Of a stretch of 64,000 bases of DNA, positions 48,576 through 58,682 are shown piece by piece. Within the stretch, counting starts at the first letter, position 1. Every line of letters begins with the position of its first letter. The notes under the pieces are model-generated. The model was given only the letters and a program-made list of their open reading frames with translations, made no database searches and was not told the DNA's origin. This stretch comes from Synechococcus sp. WH 8020 (GTDB taxonomy: Bacteria; Cyanobacteriota; Cyanobacteriia; PCC-6307; Cyanobiaceae): assembly GCF_001040845.1 (NCBI RefSeq), contig NZ_CP011941.1, positions 1,249,676 through 1,313,675 on the forward strand, given 5' to 3'. A program made the translations under genes and the position numbers.

Positions 48576-49750
48576 TCATTTCGGCGCCTAGAGGCTTCGA
48601 GAAGGGGTGCCGGCAATTTGAGGGACAATCCCTTCAAAACGGCTTCGCCTACATCACTTCGATCGAGAGTTCCGGAGGGAAGACCAGCAGCACCGGTTAC
48701 CAGTAAGCGGCCATGTTCACTTTGCTCGAGTGCGAGAACGGCTTTCCAGAGTGGATCTGACTCTTGAAGAGAAGGGAGTTCAGCCAGCGGTCGCATGTGC
48801 TCCCCGACGGTCTGTTGATCCCAGTACTGAACGGAGAGTTCCTTCAGGGGCTGATCAGTGACATATCCAATCCAGCGCCCAGAGCGACAAACGAGCACCC
48901 AGTCGGGCATGAGATCACTCTCAGACTCAGCTCCTCTCAGGCGCATTTGGCTGAGGCTGCGCAAGGTTTGATCGGCTTCCAACACCCTGAAACGCTTGGA
49001 GGAAGCAGGTCCGACAAGCAAGTTGATCAGGAGCTGCTGCAGAGCCAGAGTCTGAGACTGGGAACGCGAGGCTCCCATGCCGAACCAACCCAACATCACA
49101 AGCCAAAGGCCCAACAATCCACCACCACGAAGAAAGATGTAGGAGCCGAGCATGATCCCTGTGAGTGAGAGAAATCGCCCCGTGGCTGTCGCCACCTGAA
49201 TACCGCGGCGCTGGCTCCCTGTGAATTGCCACACCAGCGCTTTAAGAATTAAGCCGCCATCGAGAGGCAGTCCCGGCAAAAGGTTGAACATCGCCAGGAC
49301 CAAATTCAGAACACCAAGCTGACCAACAAGATTGCCCAGCAAAGGATTGGCATGGTTTGCCGCGTGCTGACTGGCCAAAAGCAAGCCAGCCAAAATAAAG
49401 CTGACCGCTGGACCAGCCGCGGCCACTCGGAACGAACCCATCGCGGTAGAGCATTCCCGTTCCATACGCGCAACGCCACCAATCAAGTGAAGCGTGATAC
49501 TGCTCACCTTGACTCCTTCCCTTATCGCGACAAGGGAATGCCCCAGTTCATGCAAGAGCAGCGAAACAAACAGGAGGAGTGCAGTGGCCAAACCCAACAA
49601 CCAGCTCAAGACTGGCGCACTAGATGCTTCTGGGAGAACCGCTGCCTGTTGCTGAAAAGCAAGGGTTAACAACCCCAAAATGATGAACCAGCTCGGTTGG
49701 ATCCGAAGCGGAATGCCGCAAATCCGCATCAGCTGCCAGCCATCGCCCAT
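48485..49750 (-). CDS. Site-2 protease family zinc metalloprotease with C-terminal CBS-like region
   Basis: About 421 residues from ATG 49750; the frame extends upstream with an unlikely leader. The zinc motif LLLHELGHSLVA lies in the second membrane helix, and the third ligand is in LLPGLPLDGGLILKA. Five or six membrane helices are followed by a soluble region of around 170 residues (SQMRLRGAESESDLMPDW, VGEHMRPLAELP) resembling CBS domains. S2P proteases cleave within membranes to release regulators such as anti-sigma factors. Overlaps the end of lplA by 91 bases. Confidence 0.88.
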   Translation of the reverse strand: MGDGWQLMRICGIPLRIQPSWFIILGLLTLAFQQQAAVLPEASSAPVLSWLLGLATALLLFVSLLLHELGHSLVAIREGVKVSSITLHLIGGVARMERECSTAMGSFRVAAAGPAVSFILAGLLLASQHAANHANPLLGNLVGQLGVLNLVLAMFNLLPGLPLDGGLILKALVWQFTGSQRRGIQVATATGRFLSLTGIMLGSYIFLRGGGLLGLWLVMLGWFGMGASRSQSQTLALQQLLINLLVGPASSKRFRVLEADQTLRSLSQMRLRGAESESDLMPDWVLVCRSGRWIGYVTDQPLKELSVQYWDQQTVGEHMRPLAELPSLQESDPLWKAVLALEQSEHGRLLVTGAAGLPSGTLDRSDVGEAVLKGLSLKLPAPLLEASRRRNDYPFGLPLLQAVTSMRASGLLDETSESLTS

Positions 49751-49823
49751 GGGCTCCTCCGTTGGGCACTGCCGTGGCCCGTGGTCCAATCCTAGAAAGG
49801 AACCACTCGAGCACCTGGATCGA

Positions 49824-50507
49824 ATGTCCGACGCGGCGATCGCGCTGAAGATCTGTGGGCTCACCGATCCTTTTCAAGCCTGTTCCATCGCGGCCATGGG
49901 AGTGCAGGCGATCGGAGTGATCGGCGTGGACAAAACACCCCGTTTCGTCGAGGAGCCGCGTCGACGATCCATTTTTATGGATTTGGAACAGCTGCATCCA
50001 ACCGTTGAGCGGGTCTGGGTGGTCGCCAATCCCTCCGATCACGCCGTAGCAAGCGCACTTCACGGAGAGGGGACGCCAACCATTGTTCAACTCCATGGAT
50101 CGGAGACGCCAGAGCGCTGCATCCAGCTGAAGCAGCGCCATCCCAAGGTGCGCTGGTGGAAAGCCCTGAGACTGCGGACTGAACAAGATCTGAGTTCACT
50201 GAGCTCTTTTGAATCCCCTCTCGACGCTCTTTTGCTCGATGCCTGGAGCCCTGATCAACTTGGTGGAACCGGCCATCGCCTGAACCCAAGCTGGTTCACC
50301 CACTTGCATGACCAGCTGAAACCAAACACCGTCTGGTGGTTGGCTGGAGGAATCAGCGCCGAATGGGTCCCTGAACTTCTCAGAGTGGTTTCACCCTATG
50401 GACTCGACGCCTCAAGCCGTCTTGAAGCGGAACCGGGAGTGAAAGACCTCAACAAAGTTCGCGCCCTTGTTCAAGCCGTTCATGACAACGGACCACTTCG
50501 GCAATAA
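49824..50507 (+). CDS. trpF: Phosphoribosylanthranilate isomerase
   Basis: 227 residues from ATG 49824. The TIM-barrel motifs ALKICGLTDPFQA (catalytic Cys), TIVQLHGSETPERC, WKALRLRTEQ and LDAWSPDQLGGTGHRLN (catalytic Asp and phosphate binding) are intact. It performs the third step of tryptophan synthesis. It is divergent to the protease, with about 70 bases between. Confidence 0.92.
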   Translation: MSDAAIALKICGLTDPFQACSIAAMGVQAIGVIGVDKTPRFVEEPRRRSIFMDLEQLHPTVERVWVVANPSDHAVASALHGEGTPTIVQLHGSETPERCIQLKQRHPKVRWWKALRLRTEQDLSSLSSFESPLDALLLDAWSPDQLGGTGHRLNPSWFTHLHDQLKPNTVWWLAGGISAEWVPELLRVVSPYGLDASSRLEAEPGVKDLNKVRALVQAVHDNGPLRQ

Positions 50508-50532
50508 GTTGCAATCAATTCAAGCGATTTCC

Positions 50533-51030
50533 ATGGCCTATCGGGCTGCAGCATCTGTATTGCTTCTCTCATGGATCAATCTTTTCCCTGCAGCAGCGCA
50601 AGCGCAAGGAATGCTTCCAGGTTGTCGCCTCGAAAACGGCAGTTTGCAATGCGTGCCTGGGTTAACGGCAGACCCTGAAAAACAAATCAACGTTCTCAAT
50701 CAAGAGATCTCATCAGACGTCCAGATGGAGGGGCGGATCACACAAACCATCCAAGGACTTAAAAAATTCGTCCTGATCGGAGAAGCAAAAGAAGGACAAC
50801 TCCTTAAAGCTGAGTTTGATCTCCAGGGAGATCAGATCAACAGCGTTCATATTCACTGGTACCAACGCCAAGGGAATGGTCATTGGAAACTTGTGTCTGA
50901 TCGAAGCGAGGAAACCTATCGAATCAGCGAAGCCAATCGAGGTGGTGAAGTTATGGCTGTGATTGTTGTTGCAACCAGTGATGGAGAGGTCCAGCGAGTG
51001 AGCAGCAACGTGATTGGACCCATTCAATAA
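50533..51030 (+). CDS. Secreted protein of unknown function
   Basis: 165 residues from ATG 50533. An N-terminal signal peptide (SVLLLSWINLFPAAAQA) is predicted to be cleaved after AQA. The mature part has two cysteines (GCRLENGSLQCV) and a beta-rich body with LLKAEFDLQGDQINSVHIHW. The pattern suggests a small periplasmic or lumenal protein. I do not know the family. Overlaps the end of trpF in the alternative frame from 50467, so the ATG at 50533 is preferred. Confidence 0.7.
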   Translation: MAYRAAASVLLLSWINLFPAAAQAQGMLPGCRLENGSLQCVPGLTADPEKQINVLNQEISSDVQMEGRITQTIQGLKKFVLIGEAKEGQLLKAEFDLQGDQINSVHIHWYQRQGNGHWKLVSDRSEETYRISEANRGGEVMAVIVVATSDGEVQRVSSNVIGPIQ

Positions 51031-51075
51031 CGCCTATTCAATCCCGCTAATCCCACTTCAGCTCAGACCAGAAAA

Positions 51076-51819
51076 TCAGGTGCTGAGCATCGCTTCCTGG
51101 TGCCGCACTAGCTCAAAGAATTCTTGCTTAAGGCTGGGGTCATGACGGAAATCTCCACGAACCACTGAATTCATCATGCTGGTTTGCGGTTCACGCACAC
51201 CTCTCCATTTCATGCAGTAGTGCTGAGCTTTGATGATGATGCCCAAACCTTGGGGAGCGCATAACCGCTCAATTTCGTCGGCGAGGATCATGACCGCTTC
51301 CTCTTGAATATGAGGCCTTGAGAACACCCAATCAGCCACACGGGTGAACTTGGAGAGGCCGATGACTCGCTCACCAGGCTTGATTCCGATCCAGCAATTC
51401 CCCATGATCGGAACAAGGTGGTGAGAGCAGGCAGAACGAATACTGATGGGACCAACGGTATAAATCTCGTCTAATTGCTTGACGTTTGGAAAACTCGCAA
51501 CCTTCGGTTGATCGTGATAACGACCCTTGAACACCTCACGGAGATACATCCGAGCCACACGTTCTGCCGTCTCAGCAGTGTTGTGATCATTTTCGATATC
51601 TATGACCAAGCTGCGCAGAAGATCCCTGACACGATCAGCAACCTCATGCTCGAGTTCATCAAGCTCACCAGTTTGGATAAATGCCGCCACGTTGTCATTT
51701 GCCAGGAAAGAAATACCCTGATCAATAAGACGTTGGCGAATTCTCTGAGAAACGGGTTGGACTCCAGTGTTGAGTTGAGCCAATGTTCCGTTGGAGATAG
51801 CAGGAATAGTAGAAGTCAT
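51076..51819 (-). CDS. folE: GTP cyclohydrolase I
   Basis: 247 residues. The zinc-binding cysteine and histidine are in RSACSHHLVPIMGNCWIG, and a second cysteine is in IIKAQHYCMKWRGV; these match type I enzymes. It makes dihydroneopterin triphosphate, the first step of tetrahydrofolate and pterin synthesis. It is the last of the leftward group ado, aar, accA, SDR, folE. Pterins may also serve as UV-screening glycosides in cyanobacteria. Confidence 0.95.
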   Translation of the reverse strand: MTSTIPAISNGTLAQLNTGVQPVSQRIRQRLIDQGISFLANDNVAAFIQTGELDELEHEVADRVRDLLRSLVIDIENDHNTAETAERVARMYLREVFKGRYHDQPKVASFPNVKQLDEIYTVGPISIRSACSHHLVPIMGNCWIGIKPGERVIGLSKFTRVADWVFSRPHIQEEAVMILADEIERLCAPQGLGIIIKAQHYCMKWRGVREPQTSMMNSVVRGDFRHDPSLKQEFFELVRHQEAMLST

Positions 51820-51831
51820 GTCAGGGTGTTA

Positions 51832-52539
51832 TCAGAAGGCACCAGTAGCTGGCATCAAAGTGAGGTCTTCAACGATTTGCGAGGACGGTTGTTGCGCAAG
51901 ATGAAGAAGCGTAACAGCAACTTGATCGGCTGGGAGCATGGCACGCCGGTCGAAGGTGCTCTGGACTGTTGGCGAGTCCCAAAGAGACGTATCAACAGCA
52001 CCCAGGGTGAGCGTGCAGGCGCGGATCCCGTGAGTCCTTTCCTCTTCAGCAAGACAACGCGTGAAGCTGGCCAAGGCTGCCTTCACAGTGCAATACGCAC
52101 CCCAATTCGGGAAAGCATTTCGAGAAGCATGACTACTGATGTTGATGACCAGTCCACCCGCAGGGCGCATGGCAGGAACCACGGCAGCACACATTTGAAA
52201 CACACTGGTGAGATTGAGCTGCATCAACCAATTCCAGCGATCCAAGGGCATCTCAAGTAGCCCTCCTGTCCACGCAGCTCCCGCGTTGTTGATCAAGACA
52301 GCAGGCGTAAGCCCCTGACTGAGCAACGCTTCCACCCTTGGAGCAATTTCATCAGGCTTTGTTAGATCAACAGCTCCGCACACGATGCGCTGACCAGTCG
52401 AAGCTAATTCAGTTGCAAGGGATTGAAGAGAGGCTTCGCTGCGGGATAAAAGGATGAGATCCCACCCAGCTTCAGCGAAAGCAAGAGCAGCACTACGGCC
52501 AATACCGCGAGATGCTCCGGTAATTAGTACAGAGGGCAA
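51832..52539 (-). CDS. SDR-family oxidoreductase (FabG-like)
   Basis: 235 residues with NAD(P)-binding LITGASRGIGRSAALAFAEA, NNAGAAWTGGLLE, and catalytic Ser-Tyr-Lys in NISSHASRNAFPNWGAYCTVK. Start is a TTG at 52539; no ATG upstream fits. Placed between accA and folE. Function could be a 3-ketoacyl reductase or sepiapterin-reductase-like enzyme, the latter suggested only by folE; not decidable from sequence. Confidence 0.85.
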   Translation of the reverse strand: MPSVLITGASRGIGRSAALAFAEAGWDLILLSRSEASLQSLATELASTGQRIVCGAVDLTKPDEIAPRVEALLSQGLTPAVLINNAGAAWTGGLLEMPLDRWNWLMQLNLTSVFQMCAAVVPAMRPAGGLVINISSHASRNAFPNWGAYCTVKAALASFTRCLAEEERTHGIRACTLTLGAVDTSLWDSPTVQSTFDRRAMLPADQVAVTLLHLAQQPSSQIVEDLTLMPATGAF

Positions 52540-52563
52540 TGAGCCTCAGCGATCCTGGCAATC

Positions 52564-53553
52564 CTAAGAAGCTGAGTCAGCATTTGACGAGGCTGGATCG
52601 AGGTATCGGCCCATCGCCCGAAACTTTCGGTAACGCTGATCCCGCAATTCTTGAGGCGGTAGTGCCAAAAGCTCTGAAAGATTGCGCTCGAGAGCTTCCC
52701 GCAGTGTTGCGCCCGCCTCAAGGGGGGCCCAATTGTTTCCCCCAGACGGTTCCGCAAGCACCTCATCAACCACACCAAGACTGAGTAAGTCTTTGCCGGT
52801 TATGCGCAACGCTGCCGCCGCTTCGGGTGCTTTGGCTGCATCACGCCAGAGAATCGAGGCGCAGGCCTCAGGACTCGCCACCGTATAAACGCTGTGCTCA
52901 AACATCAGAAGCCGGTCAGCAACACCAATTCCAAGAGCACCACCAGATCCGCCTTCCCCAATCACCGTGGCAATAATTGGCACTCTCAGGCGGAACATCT
53001 CACGGAGGTTGACGGCGATTGCTTCACCCTGCCCCTGCTCTTCGGCCAGTAAGCCCGCATAAGCACCAGGAGTATCGATAAAGGCAAGAATCGGCAGACC
53101 AAAACGATCGGCATGCTCCATTAATCGCAGGGCCTTGCGATATCCACCTGGGGTCGCCATCCCGAAGTTACGCGCCACGTTTTCCTTCGTGTCACGCCCC
53201 TTTTGATGCCCCAATAGCACCACCGAGCGATCACCTATGCGACCAAGGCCACCCACCAAAGCCTGATCGTCGCTACCGCGTCGATCACCATGGAGCTCAA
53301 CCCAGTCATCGCAGAACATCTGAATAAAATCCAGAGTGCTCGGACGATGGGGATGGCGAGCAACCTGAATTTTCTGCGATGGAGTCAGGTTTTGAAAAAT
53401 CTCTTCGCGTCTGCGAGCAGCAAGGGTTTCAAGCTGAAGCAACTGCTGGCTCACATCAACTTCTGAGTCCCTTGCCAACTGGCGAATTTGCTCAATCTGC
53501 TGTTCAAGCTCAATCAGGGGCTTTTCAAACTCGAGCAGGGGGCGACGTGCCAT
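52564..53553 (-). CDS. accA: Acetyl-CoA carboxylase carboxyltransferase subunit alpha
   Basis: 329 residues. The N-terminal [19 protein letters not shown] is the family's signature helix; [20 protein letters not shown] holds the oxyanion-hole glycines. Transfers the carboxyl group from biotin to acetyl-CoA in fatty-acid synthesis. It lies 20 bases after aar, which uses fatty acyl-ACP from this pathway. Confidence 0.96.
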   Translation of the reverse strand: MARRPLLEFEKPLIELEQQIEQIRQLARDSEVDVSQQLLQLETLAARRREEIFQNLTPSQKIQVARHPHRPSTLDFIQMFCDDWVELHGDRRGSDDQALVGGLGRIGDRSVVLLGHQKGRDTKENVARNFGMATPGGYRKALRLMEHADRFGLPILAFIDTPGAYAGLLAEEQGQGEAIAVNLREMFRLRVPIIATVIGEGGSGGALGIGVADRLLMFEHSVYTVASPEACASILWRDAAKAPEAAAALRITGKDLLSLGVVDEVLAEPSGGNNWAPLEAGATLREALERNLSELLALPPQELRDQRYRKFRAMGRYLDPASSNADSAS

Positions 53554-53573
53554 GAAAACCGGATCTGTGAACG

Positions 53574-54620
53574 TCAGGCAGCGGCAGCCTGAAGCTGCCC
53601 CTGGAGGTTGAGAGTTGAGAAACCGTGACGGACCGAAGCAGCGCCAATGAAATCCATCTTCTCAAGGGTGATGTTGTTCCTGCCCCAGCTGAAGTTGGTG
53701 TGACAAGCCTCAAATTCGAGAAGAATGGCTTCTGCAAAGCAAGCAAACATTTGCCGCTGAGGCTTCTCCATCTGCCATTCAGCATTCTCCATCATGGTCC
53801 AGCCGATATCGGATACAAATTCAACGATGCCTCCTTTGAGGACATGAACCCCTTGTCCAGCCACCCGCGAATCGAGGTTTTTGGGATAGCCACCATCGAT
53901 CATTAGGCAGGGTTTCTGTAGGCGATCCGCATCAATTTCCAACGTGCGGGGCATGCTCGCTACCCAGACCACAACATCAGCCTCGGGGAGCGCTTCATCC
54001 AGGCTGAGAATGCGGCCGCCCCCCAATTCCTGTTGCAGGTCTTTCAGGGGCTGTTGCTGACGAGCGACCATGAGCAGCTCTTTAATTCCAGTGCGCTGTG
54101 TTAGCCAGCGACAAACGGCACTTCCGATATCTCCAGTTGCTCCCACCACCGCAACCCGAGCCTTCCTGAGGTCGATACCAAGTAAAGGAGCATTGATTTC
54201 AACCTGTCGACTGATGACCCATGCCGTATGGGTGTTTCCAGTCGTGAATCGCTCCCATTCCAGCGTTGTACTGCGAATGGTTTGATGCTTCAGAAGGTTG
54301 AAATTCTCGAAAATAATCGAAGTAAAACCACCCAGAGCCGTGATGTTGATCCCTTTCTTCTGAGCTAGCTCCATGGCATTCAGCACTTTGCGCCTTGCCG
54401 TTTTGAAGCGGCTCAGCATCTCTGGGACAAAGCAGGAATCGATATAAGCACCTTCAATTGTTTTTCCAGTCAGGCTCGTGACTTCAAGATGCTCTACCAA
54501 TTGAGGGGGTGCACTGCACCAAACTTCAAGATCACCCTCAGCAATGTGATCGTAACCCAGCTCTAAAGCCTTACGCCTAGCAGCTTCAAAACTGGTGGAA
54601 TGTCCGATCAGACCAAACAT
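53574..54620 (-). CDS. aar: Long-chain acyl-ACP reductase
   Basis: 348 residues of the cyanobacterial AAR family. It begins [21 protein letters not shown], with the Rossmann fold [16 protein letters not shown] near the middle, and contains conserved cysteines ([12 protein letters not shown]). It reduces fatty acyl-ACP or acyl-CoA to aldehyde, the substrate of ADO. It is 159 bases after ado, transcribed in the same direction. Confidence 0.96.
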   Translation of the reverse strand: MFGLIGHSTSFEAARRKALELGYDHIAEGDLEVWCSAPPQLVEHLEVTSLTGKTIEGAYIDSCFVPEMLSRFKTARRKVLNAMELAQKKGINITALGGFTSIIFENFNLLKHQTIRSTTLEWERFTTGNTHTAWVISRQVEINAPLLGIDLRKARVAVVGATGDIGSAVCRWLTQRTGIKELLMVARQQQPLKDLQQELGGGRILSLDEALPEADVVVWVASMPRTLEIDADRLQKPCLMIDGGYPKNLDSRVAGQGVHVLKGGIVEFVSDIGWTMMENAEWQMEKPQRQMFACFAEAILLEFEACHTNFSWGRNNITLEKMDFIGAASVRHGFSTLNLQGQLQAAAA

Positions 54621-54779
54621 GTGCTGCCGACGGTCGTACTTAAAAGCAGGAATCTGAACCGCATCAACCGATCAGGTGATGGATTTCGCATCCACCTAAG
54701 CACGGGCAGGGTTCAGGGTGAACGGAAAGGGGCGAAATTGAAGCCCACCATCCGCGACACCCTTGGAGTTAAAACGTCG

Positions 54780-55508
54780 TTAGACAGACAGTGCTGCTGC
54801 CGCCATGCGAGCGATATCGCGGGAGCTAAACCCGATCTCGTTCAAAGCTTCCTGATAGGCAATCAAAAAATCTTCGATCAGATCTTCTTTTTCCATGTGA
54901 AGAACAGAAGCATCAGCAGCCACCTGCTCGAGCATGGAACGAATGAGCGGAAGATTCACTTTATTGGCTTCCATCAACTCGTCGCGGCTTGCTTCAAAGT
55001 TGGCCTTCAGCCACTCTTGCCCATAGTTCAGGTGGGTGTACTCATCCTTAACAACACCCTCCGTGATTTTGCGGGCGAAGGGGTCAGCAACAGGGATATA
55101 GATGTGATAAGCCGAGATCGCGAAAGCCTCGATCAATAGGGCCTGGATGAGCAGACAAGTCACCACCTTCCCCTCTTTCAGAGCAGATTGGAAGTTGCCA
55201 TGCAAAGGAGCAAAAAACTCTTGGGCAAAGGGCATGTCAGCCACAACGTCCAGGTTTTTTGCACAGGCGGTGAAGCCCTTCATGTGCTTCATTTCCATCT
55301 TCGCTAATTTGGCGAGTTCCTCTGCCTGCTCAGGGATCAGCGTGCCCAATGAAAGGTAATTGTCATGCGCTTCTTTCTCGCCTTCGATCACGATGGCGTT
55401 GATGCGGCTGTAAGCATCTTTGTACGCATCGGTTGTGAAATCAGGTAGCTCTGCCAAACCCTGCTGATCGTCGAGCACAGCGACTGCTGTGGAGTCAAGG
55501 GTTGGCAT
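54780..55508 (-). CDS. ado: Aldehyde deformylating oxygenase (alkane synthase)
   Basis: 242 residues from ATG 55508 ([11 protein letters not shown]). The di-iron ligands are recognised in [36 protein letters not shown] and [14 protein letters not shown], typical of the ferritin-like ADO. It cleaves fatty aldehydes into alkanes and formate with O2 and electrons from ferredoxin. Together with AAR it makes the C15-C17 hydrocarbons of membranes. The gap before aar (159 bases) has no gene. Confidence 0.97.
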   Translation of the reverse strand: MPTLDSTAVAVLDDQQGLAELPDFTTDAYKDAYSRINAIVIEGEKEAHDNYLSLGTLIPEQAEELAKLAKMEMKHMKGFTACAKNLDVVADMPFAQEFFAPLHGNFQSALKEGKVVTCLLIQALLIEAFAISAYHIYIPVADPFARKITEGVVKDEYTHLNYGQEWLKANFEASRDELMEANKVNLPLIRSMLEQVAADASVLHMEKEDLIEDFLIAYQEALNEIGFSSRDIARMAAAALSV

Positions 55509-55579
55509 GAGTCTCTTCCGGTTATCAGCAATGTCCACGACTGTAACCAGTGTTCACCACAACAGACGTGCTCAAAGGG

Positions 55580-56425
55580 TCAGTTGACAACCGCAACACG
55601 TTGAGAAGGGGGCCAATCACTCGCCAATAAACTGTGAAAAAGGTGCACCCAATGCTGCACTAGACAGGATTCCAAGGCTTCACCACATTCAACGCTGGCG
55701 GCGCGTGAATCACCGATCACCCCACTACGACTTAAGTCAGTTGTTAACCAAGCCGTAGGAGCGGCCCCTTCAAGACTCCAGCCGGGCGGGGGGGTCGCGA
55801 GAGAGGAGGGCTGGCGATGGTCACCATCTACAGGCCGTGCCTCCCCCACCAACTCCGGCTCGAGAGCAAGCATCAAACTTGTCTCGGCCTGAGCAGCATG
55901 CAGTCCGCCCCGTAGCTCATCTTCAGGAATTAACGCATCTAAACCTGGAACACCACTCCATAGGAAGCAAGGAAGAATCGCCATGGATGGCGATTGAACA
56001 CGCAGTTCCCTCGCCGCAGACTGCAACAATCCGATCTGCCCCCCATGGGCGTTGAACAACACCAAGCGCTTAGCCCCTTGGGTACACAATTGCGTGCCCA
56101 CCTCGATGATCAGCTGGGTCAACAATCCCGAGGACAAGCTCAAGGTTCCAGGAAAGCCTGAATGCTCTGGCGAGAACCCAATCGACTGCGAAGGAAGGCT
56201 CCAAATCGGGGCGTTTGGCGCAAGCTCTGACAAGACAGAAGCGAGGATCCGCTCGGAAAATAAAGCGTCAGTAGCAAGTGGAAGATGGGGGCCATGTTGT
56301 TCAAAAGCGCCCATCGGCCAAACCACGGTGGAACGGGATTGCTGCAGGGCCTTTTCCGCTTCTGGCCAACTCAACCTGTCCAAGCGTCGTGTCGTTGAAA
56401 CACCCAAGTGAGCTTGTGCAGTCAT
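55580..56425 (-). CDS. Creatininase-family amidohydrolase
   Basis: 281 residues from ATG 56425 (MTAQAHLGVS). The metal motif WPMGAFEQHGPHLPLATD (Glu, His, Asp) begins the fold, followed by LVLFNAHGGQIGLLQ and HAAQAETSLMLALEP with the last Glu. This group includes creatininase and riboflavin-related formamide hydrolases; the substrate is unknown. Divergent to the S1-domain gene. Confidence 0.85.
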   Translation of the reverse strand: MTAQAHLGVSTTRRLDRLSWPEAEKALQQSRSTVVWPMGAFEQHGPHLPLATDALFSERILASVLSELAPNAPIWSLPSQSIGFSPEHSGFPGTLSLSSGLLTQLIIEVGTQLCTQGAKRLVLFNAHGGQIGLLQSAARELRVQSPSMAILPCFLWSGVPGLDALIPEDELRGGLHAAQAETSLMLALEPELVGEARPVDGDHRQPSSLATPPPGWSLEGAAPTAWLTTDLSRSGVIGDSRAASVECGEALESCLVQHWVHLFHSLLASDWPPSQRVAVVN

Positions 56426-56481
56426 GAGCCGACAGGCCTCCCATTTCCTGCCAGACTGGCTGATCGAGGATATTGAGACCC

Positions 56482-57771
56482 ATGGCGGGATCAGAAGGCC
56501 AACATTCCATAGACAGCAAGGGGCAAAGCCCGGCAGCGCAGCCCCCACGCAAGCCATTGCAGGTCATGCATATCAGCCGCAAAGACGAACAGGACCGCCT
56601 CCATCGTGAGGCCGAAGAAGCGCGAGCAGCCGCAGATGCGGCGATGGCACGGGCTGTGGAGTTGGAGAAAGCTGCACAAAGAGCTCAGAACACAACGGCT
56701 AGGCCTCCCATGGCTCCAACGTCTACGGCTAAGCCTTCGGCCGTTGACGACGACGATGTTCGCTTTGGGACTGATGAGTTCAGTGGCATGAGCATGGCCG
56801 ATCTTCTCGGCCCATCCGATTCGAATGGAAAGTCCTCCAAGTCCAGTCCAAGTCCTGCCAAAACGTCCAATCGAAGTGTCGACGACTTTGATTTTGACGA
56901 AGGTGCTTTCCTAGCGGCCCTCGATGCCAATGAACCTGTTGGCACAACAGGTGAAGTGGCGACTGGAACCGTGATCGGGATGGAAAGCGATGGTGTTTAC
57001 GTCGACATCGGCGGCAAGGCCCCAGGCTTTATGCCCAAGAACGAATGTGGTCTCGGAGTGATCACCAACCTGAAGGAGAGATTCCCCAAGGGGCTCGAAA
57101 TTGAAGTCTTGGTGACTCGCGAACAAAATGCTGATGGCATGGTCACCATCAGCTGCCGCGCGCTCGCTCTTCGTCAGAGCTGGGACAAGGTGAAGCAGCT
57201 TGAAAAAGACGGCAGAGTTTCTCAGGTCAAAGTCACTGGTTTCAACCGTGGTGGTGTGACCTGCGATCTAGAAGGACTACGAGGCTTCATCCCCCGTTCC
57301 CAACTGCAAGACGGCGAAAACCATGAAACCTTGGTTGGGAAAACCTTGGGTGTGGCCTTCCTCGAGGTCAACTCTGAAACACGGAAATTGGTCCTTTCTG
57401 AGAAGAAAGCAGCCACTGCCGCTCGTTTCTCAGAGCTAGAAATTGGACAACTGGTGGAAGGCCATGTCGCCGCCATCAAGCCCTATGGACTGTTCGTGGA
57501 TCTCGGAGGGATCAGCGGCCTTTTGCATCAATCCGCCATTACCGGAGGGAGCATGCGGTCGATGCGTGAAATTTTCGATCAAGGCGACGCTGTGAAAGCG
57601 TTGATCACGGAGTTGGATCCTGGTCGCGGACGGATCGCATTAAATACCGCAATGCTGGAAGGACAGCCCGGGGAATTACTTGTTGAGAAAGACAAAGTGA
57701 TGGCAGAAGCAGCCGATCGAGCCAACAGGGCTCGTAACGTCCTGAAGCAACAGGAACAATCAGCTGGATGA
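56482..57771 (+). CDS. S1-domain ribosomal protein homologue
   Basis: 429 residues. The first 140 are low-complexity and charged (a coiled-coil-like Ala/Glu/Arg stretch DEQDRLHREAEEARAAADAA followed by a Ser/Pro linker). Three S1 domains follow (about 155-225, 240-305 and 325-395: GTVIGMESDGVYVDIGGKAP and GHVAAIKPYGLFVDLGGISG). Cyanobacteria have more than one S1-like protein; this looks like the shorter, Rps1b-type. It binds mRNA, with possible roles in ribosome recruitment. Start at the ATG at 56482; TTG at 56473 is possible. Overlaps the next gene by four bases. Confidence 0.85.
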   Translation: MAGSEGQHSIDSKGQSPAAQPPRKPLQVMHISRKDEQDRLHREAEEARAAADAAMARAVELEKAAQRAQNTTARPPMAPTSTAKPSAVDDDDVRFGTDEFSGMSMADLLGPSDSNGKSSKSSPSPAKTSNRSVDDFDFDEGAFLAALDANEPVGTTGEVATGTVIGMESDGVYVDIGGKAPGFMPKNECGLGVITNLKERFPKGLEIEVLVTREQNADGMVTISCRALALRQSWDKVKQLEKDGRVSQVKVTGFNRGGVTCDLEGLRGFIPRSQLQDGENHETLVGKTLGVAFLEVNSETRKLVLSEKKAATAARFSELEIGQLVEGHVAAIKPYGLFVDLGGISGLLHQSAITGGSMRSMREIFDQGDAVKALITELDPGRGRIALNTAMLEGQPGELLVEKDKVMAEAADRANRARNVLKQQEQSAG

Positions 57772-58682
57772 TCTCCGCCGAACAGATCCCTAACGATGCG
57801 AGTGATCATTCAAGCGCGATCCTTTCAAGTGACTGGGAACTCGATTTTTATTCCAGACCCATCCTCGAGCCTGATGGCAAAAAACGTTGGGAGTTGCTGA
57901 TCATCAGTTCTCCCAGCGAGGGAACGACCAGCAGTTTTCGCTTTGAAAAACGCTGTCCAGCCGGCAGTGTGAATTCCACCTGGTTAACCAGCGCTCTCAC
58001 AGAAGCCATTGCAGCCGCCGAACAGCAAGGTTGGTCGGTCCCTCGAAAGCTGCGTTCGTGGCGAAGCTCCATGCGCACCATGGTTCAGAGGGCTGCATCT
58101 GAACTGGGTCTCGAAATGGTGCCAAGCCGTCGAACCTACGCCCTGTTGGATTGGATCGCTGAGCGCGAACAGGATCTCTACCCCAATGAAGAGGGGTATA
58201 TGGCAGGGCCTCTTGCTCCCCCTCCAGCACCGGTCAGCACGCCTCCTCGTCCCTTACCTGAGTCCGTGCGCGGTGATGCCTGGAATTGGGCCGAACTTCC
58301 CGCTTCAGCCTTGCGTGAAGCCGCCGAATGGCCGATCGGATTCCGCGGCCTGCTCCCAGTTCCCACCTCGATTAAGGATGACCAAGTCATCCCAGGCTTA
58401 CGCCTGTTCAGCCAAACCAGGGGATTAGCCCTTGCTGGTCTCCTCGGTGGGATTGAACCAGTTCGGCTCAAGGTGATCGGCACCCAACTTCTCCTGGACG
58501 CTGGTCAGGATGACTGCTGGCTCGTGAGCGATCTCAGTTCAGAGGAAGCCACGCACGTTTCAGCTGTCATGACACAGGCTTCTGAGCACGCAAACGGTTT
58601 GCAGTTCATCGCTGTTCAAACCTCTCCCGAAGCCGAGCGTTTTGAAGGTTTTTGGATGCTGCGGGATCAAGCAGAGCCATGA
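57768..58682 (+). CDS. Tab2/Atab2-family RNA-binding protein
   Basis: 304 residues of DUF1092. The pattern WELDFYSRPILEPDGKKRWE at the N-terminus and RKLRSWRSSMRTMVQRAASE are typical. In green plants Tab2/Atab2 binds psaA/psaB mRNA and promotes translation of photosystem I; the cyanobacterial function is inferred to be similar. Coupled to the S1-domain gene upstream by an ATGA overlap and to the YfiH gene downstream by another, suggesting an RNA-related operon. Confidence 0.88.
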   Translation: MISAEQIPNDASDHSSAILSSDWELDFYSRPILEPDGKKRWELLIISSPSEGTTSSFRFEKRCPAGSVNSTWLTSALTEAIAAAEQQGWSVPRKLRSWRSSMRTMVQRAASELGLEMVPSRRTYALLDWIAEREQDLYPNEEGYMAGPLAPPPAPVSTPPRPLPESVRGDAWNWAELPASALREAAEWPIGFRGLLPVPTSIKDDQVIPGLRLFSQTRGLALAGLLGGIEPVRLKVIGTQLLLDAGQDDCWLVSDLSSEEATHVSAVMTQASEHANGLQFIAVQTSPEAERFEGFWMLRDQAEP

